A DNA stretch of 21,527 bases from the NCBI GenBank assembly GCA_964517215.1, contig CAZFBR010000030.1:1-21527 (forward strand). The letters run 5' to 3'. This stretch comes from CAZFBR01 sp035353495 [NCBI: uncultured bacterium] (GTDB taxonomy: Bacteria > DAOPZR01). Below the pieces are notes generated by a model, which saw nothing but the letters and a program-made list of their open reading frames with translations, was not told the DNA's origin and did not search any database. This document shows, piece after piece, positions 6,299-13,957 of this stretch. Positions within the stretch are counted from its first letter, which is position 1. Each line of letters opens with the position of its first letter. The position numbers and the translations under genes are program-made.

Positions 6299-7642
6299 AT
6301 GCGCGCATACGACATTATTGCCAGGAAACGCGACGGGGGCACACTCACCCGCGAGGAAATCCTCTTCATGCTCAACGGATTCCTCAAAAAAGAGATCCCC
6401 GACTACCAGATGGCCGCCTTCCTCATGGCCGTGCTCATCCGCAAGCTGAACGGGCGCGAGCGGGCCGACCTGACCTTGGGCATGCTCAATTCCGGCGTGA
6501 AACTCGACTTTTCCGCCATCCCGGGGCGCAAGGTGGACAAGCATTCGACCGGCGGGGTGGGGGACGGCGTCTCCCTGTCGCTCGGGCCGCTCGCTGCCGC
6601 CGCCGGCGCGGTGGTGCCGATGATGTCCGGCCGCGGGCTCGGCCATACCGGCGGCACGTTGGACAAGCTCGAGGGCATTCCCGGGTTCAGGGTCGAGCTG
6701 ACCGTCCCGGAGATCGAGCAGGCCCTGCGCACCGCGGGGTACGTCATCATGGGCCAGACCCCGGACATCGCCCCCGCCGACAAGGTCATGTACGCCCTGC
6801 GCGATGTGACCGCGACAGTGGAAAGCATCGACCTCATCTCCGGCAGCATCATGTCCAAGAAACTGGCCGAGGGGATGGATGCGCTCCTCCTCGATGTCAA
6901 GACGGGCAAGGGCGCCTTCATGCAGACCTACGACGACGCGGTCGGGTTGGCGAAGTCGATGATCGAGATCGGGGTCAATCTGGGCAAGGACATGCGCGCG
7001 CTGATCACCGACATGAACCAGCCGCTCGGTCGCGCCATCGGCAACATTCTCGAGGTAACGCAGGCCATCGATGTGCTGCAGGGGAAGGGGCCGAGGGACC
7101 TGACCGAGCTGGTACTGCAGGAGGGCGTGCAGCTCCTCCTCATGGCGAACCTCGCGCCCGACGCCGCCACAGCGCGGCGGCAACTGGACGCCGTCATCGC
7201 CTCCGGCGCAGCGGTGGAACGATTCGAGAAGATGGTTGTCTGCCAGGGCGGGGACGCCTCGTATATTACCCATCCGGATAAATTCGCCCGCGCACCCTAC
7301 ACGGTTGAGGTCAAGGCTCCGCAATCGGGCTACATCACGGACATGCATGCGCTCACCATCGGCAGATGCGCGCAGGCGCTGGGCGCCGGCCGGTTGACCA
7401 AGGACTCGGTGCTGGACCTGTCGGTGGGCTATCTGCTGGAGAAAAAGGTGGGGGACAAGGTCGTCGCCGGCGAGGTGATTGCGCTCGCCTGCGTGAATGA
7501 CAAAAACAAATTCACAACTGCCGTACTGCCGGAATTTCTGGGCGCCTATACCTTCGGTGATGCCGCGCCCGTGCTGCCGCCGCTGATCTACAGCGAGGTC
7601 ACCATCGACACCGTGACACGCCGTGATATCCCGCGGCCGTAA
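6299..7642 (+). CDS. pdp: Pyrimidine-nucleoside (thymidine) phosphorylase
   Basis: A 447-residue enzyme for phosphorolysis of thymidine and/or uridine to base plus (deoxy)ribose-1-phosphate, in the cytosol. The N-terminal helical domain begins MRAYDIIARKRDGG. The phosphate site KHSTGGVGD is at 81-89, and SGRGLGHTGGTLDKLE is at 110-125. Substrate-binding residues Arg168, Ser183 and Lys187 are in LRDVTATVES and SGSIMSKKLA. A C-terminal PYNP domain (VKAPQSGYI through VGDKVVAGEVI) completes the normal length. The start at 6299 is set by the strong AGGAGG at 6286-6291; the in-frame ATG at 6266 lies inside the -10 region. Its Lys/Glu and codon use looks slightly different from the biotin genes downstream, which hints at a separate origin but is not proof. 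Choice between pdp and deoA specificity is not resolved. Confidence 0.95.
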   Translation: MRAYDIIARKRDGGTLTREEILFMLNGFLKKEIPDYQMAAFLMAVLIRKLNGRERADLTLGMLNSGVKLDFSAIPGRKVDKHSTGGVGDGVSLSLGPLAAAAGAVVPMMSGRGLGHTGGTLDKLEGIPGFRVELTVPEIEQALRTAGYVIMGQTPDIAPADKVMYALRDVTATVESIDLISGSIMSKKLAEGMDALLLDVKTGKGAFMQTYDDAVGLAKSMIEIGVNLGKDMRALITDMNQPLGRAIGNILEVTQAIDVLQGKGPRDLTELVLQEGVQLLLMANLAPDAATARRQLDAVIASGAAVERFEKMVVCQGGDASYITHPDKFARAPYTVEVKAPQSGYITDMHALTIGRCAQALGAGRLTKDSVLDLSVGYLLEKKVGDKVVAGEVIALACVNDKNKFTTAVLPEFLGAYTFGDAAPVLPPLIYSEVTIDTVTRRDIPRP

Positions 7643-7714
7643 ATCCCGCAACAACGGAACGCGGCATCTGTGTTTTCCGCACCGGTTGCGATCGGATGCA
7701 GGCAGGGTATTGAT

Positions 7715-8635
7715 ATGCTGACAGCCGCCGAACGACAGGAACTGCTGACCATGCCGCTGAGCGAGCTGGTGGCGCGCGCGGACCGGGTGCGCCGCGAGCA
7801 CCGAATCACGCAGCTCGACCTGTGCACGATCAGCAATGCCAAGTCGGGGCGATGCGCCGAGGACTGCCGCTTCTGCGCGCAGTCCGCGCGCTACGCCACC
7901 GCCACCCCCGTCTGGCCGCTGAAGCCGCTCGATGAACTGCTGACAGAAGCGGCGGCGGCGCAGGCCGGCGGCGCGCAGCGGTTCGGGATCGTCACCAGCG
8001 GCCACCAGCTCACCGCGGACGATTTCACCCGCATCCTTGCTGCCGTCAGCGGCATCCGCGAGCGCGTCGGCATCAGCGTCTGCGCCTCGCTCGGCGCCCT
8101 GCGCGCGGACCAGCTCGGCGCGCTGCGCGCTGCGGGTCTGGCGCGCTATCACCACAATCTTGAATCATCGGAACGCTTCTATCCGCAGGTCGCCACCACG
8201 CACCAGTGGTCGGAACGCGTCGCCACCGTGCGCGCGGCCAAGGCCGCGGGTCTGGAGGTCTGCAGCGGCGGCATTCTCGGCCTCGGCGAGACGTGGGATG
8301 ATCGCATCGATCTGGCGGAAACCCTGCGCGACCTTGCGGTCGACAGCGTTCCGCTCAACCTGCTGGTCGGCATCCCCGGCACCCCGCTGGGCGACCGCCC
8401 CCCCATCGCCTGTGCCGACGCCATCCGCGCCATCGCCATCTTCCGGCTCATCCTCGGCGGCGCCACGATCCGGCTCGCCGCCGGGCGCGAGGCCATTTTG
8501 CAGGACTTTCAGGGGCTCGCGTTCCAGGCGGGCGCGGACGGCATGCTCATCGGCGGCTACCTGACCGTGCGCGGGCGCGACGTTGCCGCCGACCGCCGGC
8601 TCGCCGCTGAGGTCAGTGCGCTATGGATGACCTGA
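7715..8635 (+). CDS. bioB: Biotin synthase
   Basis: A 306-residue radical-SAM enzyme that inserts sulfur into dethiobiotin. The iron-sulfur motif CAEDCRFC gives Cys47, Cys51 and Cys54. Family segments follow: GIVTSGH, ISVCASLG, YHHNLESSERFY, CSGGILGLGE, NLLVGIPGTPLG, RLAAGRE and the C-terminal GGYLTVRGR. The ATG at 7715 is chosen because it gives the normal N-terminus and has GGCAGGG just upstream; a GTG at 7670 would add 15 atypical residues. It opens the biotin run 72 nt after pdp, and its 3' end overlaps bioF by 13 nt. No BirA-type operator is visible ahead of it. Confidence 0.96.
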   Translation: MLTAAERQELLTMPLSELVARADRVRREHRITQLDLCTISNAKSGRCAEDCRFCAQSARYATATPVWPLKPLDELLTEAAAAQAGGAQRFGIVTSGHQLTADDFTRILAAVSGIRERVGISVCASLGALRADQLGALRAAGLARYHHNLESSERFYPQVATTHQWSERVATVRAAKAAGLEVCSGGILGLGETWDDRIDLAETLRDLAVDSVPLNLLVGIPGTPLGDRPPIACADAIRAIAIFRLILGGATIRLAAGREAILQDFQGLAFQAGADGMLIGGYLTVRGRDVAADRRLAAEVSALWMT

Positions 8636-9822
8636 CCGCCCGGCTCGCCGCGCAGCAGGCGGCGGGGCTCTATCGCCGCGTGCGCACCATCCGCGCGCGC
8701 CAGGGGGCCACGGTCACCGTCGATGACCGCACGCTCATCGACTTTTCCTCCAATGATTACCTCGCGCTCACCGCGCACCCCGCACTGCGCGCGGCAGCGA
8801 CGGCGGCGCTGGCCGAATATGGCGCGGGCGCGGGGGCAGCGCGCCTGATGAGCGGCGCGTTACCCCCGCATGCGCAGCTCGAGCAGGCGCTGGCTGCGTG
8901 CACCGGCCGACCGGCGGCGCTCCTCTTCCCCTCCGGCTATCAGGCCAATGTCGCCGCCATCGCCGCCCTGATGCAGCCCGGCGACGCGGTCTTTGCCGAC
9001 CGGCTCTGCCATGCCAGCATCATCGACGGCATCCACCTCTCCGGTGCGCGCCTGCACCGTTTCCGCCACAACGATATTGCTCATTGCCGCGCCCTGCTGG
9101 CGGAGCACCGTCCGCTCTGCCGCCGCGCCCTGCTGGTGACCGAAAGCATTTTCAGCATGGACGGCGACCGCGCCCCGCTAACGGAATTCGCCGCGCTGCG
9201 CCGGGAATGCAACGTCCAGCTCATGGTTGACGAGGCCCATGCCTTCGGCGTTTTCGGCCCGCACGGTGCCGGGCTGGTGGCTGCGGCCGGGTTGTCGGAC
9301 GCCGTGGATATGCTGGTCGTCACCTTCGGCAAGGCGCTGGGGGCGACGGGCGCGGCGGTCATCGGCAGCGCCGTGCTCATCGACTGGCTGATCAACAGCG
9401 CGCGCGGGTTCATCTTCTCCACCGCCCCGCCCCCCGCCGTCGCCGCCAGTGTCGTCGCGGCGCTGGCACTGCTCCCCGCGCTGGACGCTGAACGCGCCCG
9501 CGTGCTGGCCCTCGCCGCACAGTTGCGCGCCGGGCTGGCCGCCGCCGGCTGGACGGTGGCCGGCGATACCCTCATCATTCCCGTCGCGGTCGGCGATGAA
9601 GCGCGCGCCGTGGCGCTGGCGGAACGGCTGCGTGATGCGGGTTTCTGGGTCACCCCCATCCGCCATCCGACCGTGCCGCGCGGGGCCGCCCGCATCCGGC
9701 TCACCGTCACCGGCCATCACACCGCCGGCCATATCGCCGCCCTACTCGCCGCCTTCGGCCGGCATGAGCCCCCGCCGGCACCGTCCGGCGCTGCGGTTGC
9801 AGGCAACGGTGACCAGCGATGA
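8623..9822 (+). CDS. bioF: 8-amino-7-oxononanoate synthase
   Basis: A 399-residue PLP enzyme of the alpha-oxoamine synthase family. It condenses pimeloyl thioester with L-alanine to give KAPA. FSSNDYLAL (41-49) opens the domain, LFPSGYQANVA (101-111) and His130 in DRLCHASIIDG line the cofactor site, and VDEAHAFGVFG (202-212) holds the PLP aspartate. TFGKALGATGA (234-244) carries the PLP lysine Lys237. Length is slightly above the usual 380-390 because of a Pro/Ala/Gly-rich tail after residue 380. It overlaps bioB at its start and the hydrolase gene at its end (ATGA), so it is translationally coupled both ways. Confidence 0.96.
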   Translation: MDDLTARLAAQQAAGLYRRVRTIRARQGATVTVDDRTLIDFSSNDYLALTAHPALRAAATAALAEYGAGAGAARLMSGALPPHAQLEQALAACTGRPAALLFPSGYQANVAAIAALMQPGDAVFADRLCHASIIDGIHLSGARLHRFRHNDIAHCRALLAEHRPLCRRALLVTESIFSMDGDRAPLTEFAALRRECNVQLMVDEAHAFGVFGPHGAGLVAAAGLSDAVDMLVVTFGKALGATGAAVIGSAVLIDWLINSARGFIFSTAPPPAVAASVVAALALLPALDAERARVLALAAQLRAGLAAAGWTVAGDTLIIPVAVGDEARAVALAERLRDAGFWVTPIRHPTVPRGAARIRLTVTGHHTAGHIAALLAAFGRHEPPPAPSGAAVAGNGDQR

Positions 9823-10499
9823 TCGGGTTTCTGCGCCGCGCGCGCGGCCATGCGCGCACGCTGGTGCTGCTCCCCGGTTGGGCGACTGACAGCCGCATCT
9901 TCGCCCGGCTCGACCTGCCGTACAACTATCTCGAGCCAAACGGCTTCACCCCGCTCCCCGACCCGGACGACCTGCGCCGGGTCATCGACAAGCATGCGGG
10001 CGGCAAGGCGACCGTGCTGGGCTTTTCGCTCGGCGGGTTTCTCGCGGCCGCGTTCGCCCGCGCCTATCCCGACCGGGTCGACGGGCTGTTCCTGCTTGGC
10101 GTCCGGCAGCAGTATCCGCCAGCGGAGCTGGCGGGCGTGCGCCAGGCGCTCGCCCGCGACCCGCGCGCCTTCCTTGAATACTTCTACCGCCGCGCCCTGC
10201 CGGCGGACGACGATGCCGGTACGGCCTGGTTTGCCGAACGCCTGCTTGACGACTATCTTGGGCGCGCCGGCGACCGCGCCCTGCCGGCCGGCCTTGACGC
10301 CCTGGCCGCGCAGCGGCTCGACGCCGCCATGCTGGCGCAGCTCCCCGATGTCCGGCTGCTGCACGGCGGCCGCGACCAGATCGCCCCGCTGGCGGAGGCG
10401 CAGGCGCTGGCGTCGCCGGCCGTGCCCTGCACGGTGGTTCCGTCGTGCGGACACCTGCTGCCGCTGCATCCTGCGCTGCCGGGACTGCTGCATGCCTGA
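9819..10499 (+). CDS. Alpha/beta hydrolase, probable pimeloyl-ACP methyl ester esterase (BioH analogue)
   Basis: A 226-residue alpha/beta hydrolase with oxyanion-loop segment LLPGWATDSRIF (17-28), nucleophile elbow GFSLGG (Ser70), acid Asp186 in HGGRDQIAP and His212 in SCGHLLPL. This is a full Ser-Asp-His triad. Its place between bioF and bioC, with ATGA coupling to bioF and an 8-nt overlap with bioC, implies that it cleaves the methyl ester made by BioC. That step ends pimeloyl elongation. It is shorter than E. coli BioH (256 residues) because the cap region is small. Several unrelated-by-subfamily esterases fill this role (BioH, BioG, BioJ, BioK, BioV), so I leave the symbol empty. Confidence 0.88.
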   Translation: MIGFLRRARGHARTLVLLPGWATDSRIFARLDLPYNYLEPNGFTPLPDPDDLRRVIDKHAGGKATVLGFSLGGFLAAAFARAYPDRVDGLFLLGVRQQYPPAELAGVRQALARDPRAFLEYFYRRALPADDDAGTAWFAERLLDDYLGRAGDRALPAGLDALAAQRLDAAMLAQLPDVRLLHGGRDQIAPLAEAQALASPAVPCTVVPSCGHLLPLHPALPGLLHA

Positions 10500-11247
10500 C
10501 CGTGCTGCTGTCGTCGCCGGCTTCTGCCGCGCCGCCGCGACCTACGCCGATCATGCCGTCGCCCAGGCGCGTGCGGCCGACGCGCTCATGGCCCTGGCGC
10601 CGCCGTCGGCCGCGACCGTCCTCGACTGCGGCTGCGGGACCGGGCTCTTCACCCGCCGGTTGCGCACCCGCTACCCCGCCGCCCGCCTGGTCGCCTTCGA
10701 CGCCGCCCGTCCGCTGGTCGTGCGCGCCATCGCTGCCGGCGCCGGCGGCGGTTTCGTTGCCGACGCCGCCTGCCCGCCGCTGCGCGCCGCCTTCGACCTG
10801 ATCGGCGCCAACGCCGTCCTGCACTGGCTGCCCGATCCCGCCACGGTGCTGGCCCGCTATCGCACGCTGCTCGCGCCCGGCGGCACGCTCCTCTTTGCCG
10901 CCTTCGGCCCGCGCACCTTCTGCGAGCTCGGCGATGCCCTCGCTGCCGTCTGCGGACCCCGCTGCCGCGTCGCCGCCGCCGCATTTCCCGACGCCGAGCA
11001 TTGGCGGCTGGCGCTGCGTGCCGCCGGGTTTGCCCCGTGGCTGGATGTGCAGGAATGGCGCGAGGAGTTTCCCGACCTGCTTGCGCTCCTGCGCCGGATA
11101 AAATATACAGGGACCCGGGGACCGGGCCTGCCCGGCATGACCATGACCCACGCGTTGCTGCAGCGTATCGAACAGTGCTATCGCGACCGGCAGGCAGGAC
11201 TGATTCCCGCCACCTGGCAGGTCGTGCTCTGCCGTGCCGCGCGATGA
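10492..11247 (+). CDS. bioC: Malonyl-ACP O-methyltransferase
   Basis: A 251-residue SAM methyltransferase that masks the malonyl carboxyl so that fatty acid synthesis can build the pimeloyl chain. The N-terminus FCRAAATYADHAVAQ (11-25) is the diagnostic BioC opening. Motif I is VLDCGCGTGLF (43-53), and the family's ANAVLHWLPD segment and RIKYTGTRG near the C-terminus are present. The ATG at 10492 overlaps the hydrolase stop by 8 nt. The frame stays open far upstream, but that is a GC effect and the BioC N-terminus fixes the start. The end overlaps bioD in ATGA. Confidence 0.94.
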   Translation: MPDRAAVVAGFCRAAATYADHAVAQARAADALMALAPPSAATVLDCGCGTGLFTRRLRTRYPAARLVAFDAARPLVVRAIAAGAGGGFVADAACPPLRAAFDLIGANAVLHWLPDPATVLARYRTLLAPGGTLLFAAFGPRTFCELGDALAAVCGPRCRVAAAAFPDAEHWRLALRAAGFAPWLDVQEWREEFPDLLALLRRIKYTGTRGPGLPGMTMTHALLQRIEQCYRDRQAGLIPATWQVVLCRAAR

Positions 11248-11942
11248 CCACGCTCTTCGTCGCCGCCACCGATACCGGGGCGGGCAAGACCATGGTCACC
11301 GGCCTGCTCGCCGCGCATTGCGCCGGCCGCGGTGTCGATGTCGTCACGCAGAAATGGGTGCAGACCGGTTCGCGGCGCGGCCGCAATGATCTTGACCTGC
11401 ATCTGCGCCTGGCCGGTCAGCGTCCGCTGACTGCTGCCGTCCGCGCCCGACGCGAACCTTACGCCCTGCCGCTCCCCGCCTCGCCGCACCTTGCGGCGCG
11501 CGCAGCGGGTATGACGATTCAACCGGCCCGCATCCTTGCGGCGTATCGCGCCCTGGCCCGACAGCATCAGCTGGTCATCGTCGAGGGTGCGGGCGGCCTG
11601 CTGGTTCCCTATACCCCCCGCCTGACCCAACTCGACCTCGTCCGCCGCGCCGGGCTGCCGGTGCTGCTCGTCGTCGCCAACCGCCTCGGCTGCGTCAATC
11701 ACGCGCTGCTGTCGCTGGCTGCGCTCCGCACAGCGCGGGTGCCGCTGCTGGGTTGCGTTTTCACCGCCACGAGGCCCGGCCCGCGCGCGCTGCTGGCGGA
11801 CAACCCGCGCATCATCACCGCGTTTGCCGGGGCGACGCTGCTCGGTTCGCTGCCGTATTGCCGCTCCGCTGCCGCGCGGGCCCGCGCCTTCGCTCCCGTT
11901 GCCCGGCACATCGTCCGCGCCCTGGAGGATTTCCAACAATGA
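11244..11942 (+). CDS. bioD: Dethiobiotin synthetase
   Basis: A 232-residue ATP-dependent enzyme that closes the ureido ring of dethiobiotin from DAPA and CO2. The P-loop ATDTGAGKT is at residues 8-16, with the catalytic-type Lys in TQKWVQTG (35-42). EGAGGLLVPYTP and LPVLLVVANRLGCVNHALLS are classical BioD segments. Residue 7-8 (AA) replaces the more common Gly before TDTxxGKT, within normal variation. ATG overlaps the bioC stop and its own stop overlaps the bioA start, both as ATGA. Confidence 0.95.
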   Translation: MTTLFVAATDTGAGKTMVTGLLAAHCAGRGVDVVTQKWVQTGSRRGRNDLDLHLRLAGQRPLTAAVRARREPYALPLPASPHLAARAAGMTIQPARILAAYRALARQHQLVIVEGAGGLLVPYTPRLTQLDLVRRAGLPVLLVVANRLGCVNHALLSLAALRTARVPLLGCVFTATRPGPRALLADNPRIITAFAGATLLGSLPYCRSAAARARAFAPVARHIVRALEDFQQ

Positions 11943-13303
11943 CCCGCCGTTCCCGCTCGCTGGTGGCCCGCGATCTCGCCTGCAACTGGCATCCCTACAC
12001 CCAGATGCACGACTGCGCACGGCTGCCGCCCATCCCCCTCGTGCGTGCCCGCGGGAACAAGCTGTATGCAGCTGACGGCAGCTGGTATTACGACACCATC
12101 GCCAGCTGGTGGTGCAATGTCCACGGTCATTGCCATCCCGCCATCACCCGCGCCGTCAGCCGCCAGCTGGCGACGCTCGACCATGTTATGTTTGCGGGGT
12201 TCACGCATCAGCCCGCGGTTGAACTTTCCGAACAGCTGGTCGCGCTCGCCCCGCGCGGGCTGGCGCGGGTCTTCTATTCCGATGACGGCTCAACCGCGGT
12301 GGAGACCGCGCTCAAATTGTCCGTGCAATACTGGCACAACCGCGGCGAGCGCCGCAGCGAATTCATCGCACTCGACCACGGCTACCACGGCGACACCGTC
12401 GGCGCGATGAGCGTCAGCAGCGTCGACACCTTCACCGCCCCCTTCGCCCCGCTCTGCTTCCCGACCCGCCGGGTGACAACACCCTACTGCTACCGCTGCC
12501 CGCTCGGCCGCACCTATCCGTCATGCCGGCTCGCCTGCCTCGCCGCACTCGAGCGGGTGCTGCAGCGCCGCGCGCGGCATGTCGCCGCGCTCATCCTCGA
12601 ACCGCTGGTCTGCTGTGCGGGCGGCATGATCGTCTATCCCGCCGCCTGGCTGCGCGCCGCCGCCCGGCTGGCGCGCCACTACGGCGTGCACCTGATCGCC
12701 GATGAAGTCGCCACGGGGTTCGGGCGGACGGGGACCATGTTCGCCTGCGAGCAGGCGGGCATTGCCCCTGATTTTCTCTGCCTCGGCAAGGGGCTGACCG
12801 GCGGCACGCTCACCCTCGGCGCCACGCTGACCACGGAGAAGGTCTATCGCGGGTTCTATGCGCCCGCCCGCCGCGGCCGCACCTTCTATCACGGCCATAC
12901 CTTCACCGCCAATCCCGCCGCCTGCGCCGCGGCGCTCGCCTCGCTCGCGCTCTTCCGCCGCGAGCGCACCCTGACGCGCATCCGCCCGCTCGTCCGCCGG
13001 CTGCATGCCGGGCTCGCGGCGTTCCGCGACCTGCCGCTGGTCGGCAATGTGCGCTGCTGCGGGCTGATCGGCGCGCTGGAACTGGTGCGCGACCGCGCCG
13101 CCCGCACGCCGCAGCCGGTCGGCCGGGAGACAATGCTGGCCATCTATCGCGCCGGATTGGAGCAGCACCTCCTGCTGCGGCCGCTCGGCAATGTGCTCTA
13201 CTTCTTCCTGCCGCACTGCACGCAGCCGCGCGAATTCGACACCATCCTCGCCGCCACCCGCCGCATACTCATTGCGGTATGCCGGAAGCTGCCGCACGCA
13301 TGA
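11939..13303 (+). CDS. bioA: Adenosylmethionine-8-amino-7-oxononanoate aminotransferase
   Basis: A 454-residue class III PLP aminotransferase that converts KAPA to DAPA, with SAM as the usual amino donor. WHPYTQM (17-23) is the substrate-site signature. YSDDGSTAVE (113-122) binds PLP phosphate, DHGYHGDT (146-153) stacks the ring, IADEVATGFGRTG (253-265) holds Asp255, and LGKGLTGG (282-289) carries Lys284. HGHTFTANP is also conserved. A Cys4 insert (C-x2-C-x8-C-x3-C, Cys184 to Cys200) resembles the CYRCP loop seen in many long BioA proteins. Start and end both overlap neighbours as ATGA. The frame is open 186 nt further upstream within bioD, but the WHPYTQM spacing supports 11939. Confidence 0.96.
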   Translation: MTRRSRSLVARDLACNWHPYTQMHDCARLPPIPLVRARGNKLYAADGSWYYDTIASWWCNVHGHCHPAITRAVSRQLATLDHVMFAGFTHQPAVELSEQLVALAPRGLARVFYSDDGSTAVETALKLSVQYWHNRGERRSEFIALDHGYHGDTVGAMSVSSVDTFTAPFAPLCFPTRRVTTPYCYRCPLGRTYPSCRLACLAALERVLQRRARHVAALILEPLVCCAGGMIVYPAAWLRAAARLARHYGVHLIADEVATGFGRTGTMFACEQAGIAPDFLCLGKGLTGGTLTLGATLTTEKVYRGFYAPARRGRTFYHGHTFTANPAACAAALASLALFRRERTLTRIRPLVRRLHAGLAAFRDLPLVGNVRCCGLIGALELVRDRAARTPQPVGRETMLAIYRAGLEQHLLLRPLGNVLYFFLPHCTQPREFDTILAATRRILIAVCRKLPHA

Positions 13304-13494
13304 GCGCCCTGCTGGCCGGCGTCATCTTCAGTGCGGTCGGGTTGGGTGCCTTCATTTACGGCAAACGGCAAACAAACGCCAAGTTCATGCTCGTTGGCGC
13401 GCTGCTCATGGGGTATTCGTATGTCTGTCCTGGCGACGTCTGGCCGTGGGTGGTTGGCCTGCTGCTGACGGGTTCCCTCTTTTACTCCCGCTGA
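13300..13494 (+). CDS. Small two- or three-segment membrane protein coupled to bioA
   Basis: A 64-residue protein, almost all membrane: SALLAGVIFSAVGLGAFIYGKRQ, then KFMLVGALLMGYSYVC, then WPWVVGLLLTGSLFYSR. It resembles a widespread family of short uncharacterised inner-membrane proteins with a GxxxFxYGK(K/R)Q turn and no known function. The ATG at 13300 overlaps the bioA stop in ATGA, so it is the seventh member of the coupled run. An ATG at 13279 would lie inside bioA and is less likely. Context alone links it to biotin, and similar genes are found in other surroundings, so that link is weak. Confidence 0.8.
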   Translation: MSALLAGVIFSAVGLGAFIYGKRQTNAKFMLVGALLMGYSYVCPGDVWPWVVGLLLTGSLFYSR

Positions 13495-13519
13495 CTTCTC
13501 CGCGCCCTGCCGTTCATGC

Positions 13520-13770
13520 TCATCCCGGCTCCCCCTGCGGTGCGCGGAACGCCATTCCCCAGCCGGCATCGGCGGTTATCCACCACCGTCTGAGCCGTGT
13601 GCTGCGGCCGGCCTGCACGCCGCCGGTCAGTTTCGCCAGCACATTGAAATCGTCGAGCGTGGTGGTATCGACGGTCACTTCCGTGCCGGCGGCGACCTGC
13701 TTGAGCAGCCGGCGCATGATCTTGCCGGACCGCGTCTTGGGCAGCGCCTCCGAAAGCGGATTTCGTCCAG
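13520..13770 (-). pseudogene. acs: C-terminal remnant of acetyl-CoA synthetase
   Basis: Read on the minus strand, residues encoded from about 13744 give [20 protein letters not shown] followed by [16 protein letters not shown]. This is the end of AMP-forming acetyl-CoA synthetase; the Lys in RSGKIMRR is the acetylation-controlled catalytic lysine. Nothing upstream matches the rest of the roughly 650-residue enzyme, because the frame runs straight into the hairpin repeat. After KLTGG the frame continues for about 35 unrelated residues to a stop at 13520, so the original stop is also lost. It is a fragment, not a gene. Confidence 0.85.
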
Positions 13771-13785
13771 TCCAAACGGAAGACG

Positions 13786-13830
13786 TTTTCCCCCTCTCCC
13801 GGCGGGAGAGGGCCGGGGTGAGGGGCATTG
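13786..13830. repeat. Dispersed palindromic repeat of the '[11 protein letters not shown]' type
   Basis: A perfect 9-bp stem, CCCTCTCCC (13792-13800) and GGGAGAGGG (13804-13812), closes on a 3-nt GGC loop. It is flanked by CCGGGGTGAGGGG. Read on the minus strand it translates as [12 protein letters not shown], a phrase often seen as spurious protein sequence in many bacterial genomes because this repeat is abundant there. It abuts the acs remnant. Copy number in this genome cannot be judged from one window. Confidence 0.8.
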
Positions 13831-13957
13831 TGTGTCGCCCCGCACAGCTTTGCAGCGCGGCTCCTTTAAAACCACCCGTCACTGCGCGTCAACCGCTCCC
13901 CGGGTGGGAAGGTGCCGGCGCCGTCCCTGCCGGCAGCTCCGGGCAGCGTGGCCGCCG

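Larger units (their letters stand above)
13495..13957. other. Gene-poor junction between convergent operons
   Basis: This 463-nt gap separates the end of the biotin run (plus) from the end of the glycan operon (minus). It holds the acs remnant (13520-13770) and the hairpin repeat (13786-13830). The rest (13831-13957) shows no gene I can support and no hairpin with a T-run on either strand. Confidence 0.7.

Noticed and set aside
7643-7714. A separate promoter or BirA operator ahead of bioB
   Set aside because: A TTGCGA/TATTGA pair exists but would start transcription beyond the ATG; no BirA-like dyad is present.
6284-8155. A 623-residue open frame on the minus strand opposite pdp and bioB
   Set aside because: pdp and bioB are certain on the plus strand; the antisense product has shadow composition.
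9850-10491. Upstream extension of the bioC frame over the hydrolase gene
   Set aside because: The BioC N-terminal signature starts at 10492; the upstream residues are Arg/Ser/Cys-rich shadow of the hydrolase.
9982-11151. A 389-residue minus-strand frame opposite the hydrolase and bioC
   Set aside because: Shadow of the biotin genes; no motif and biased composition.
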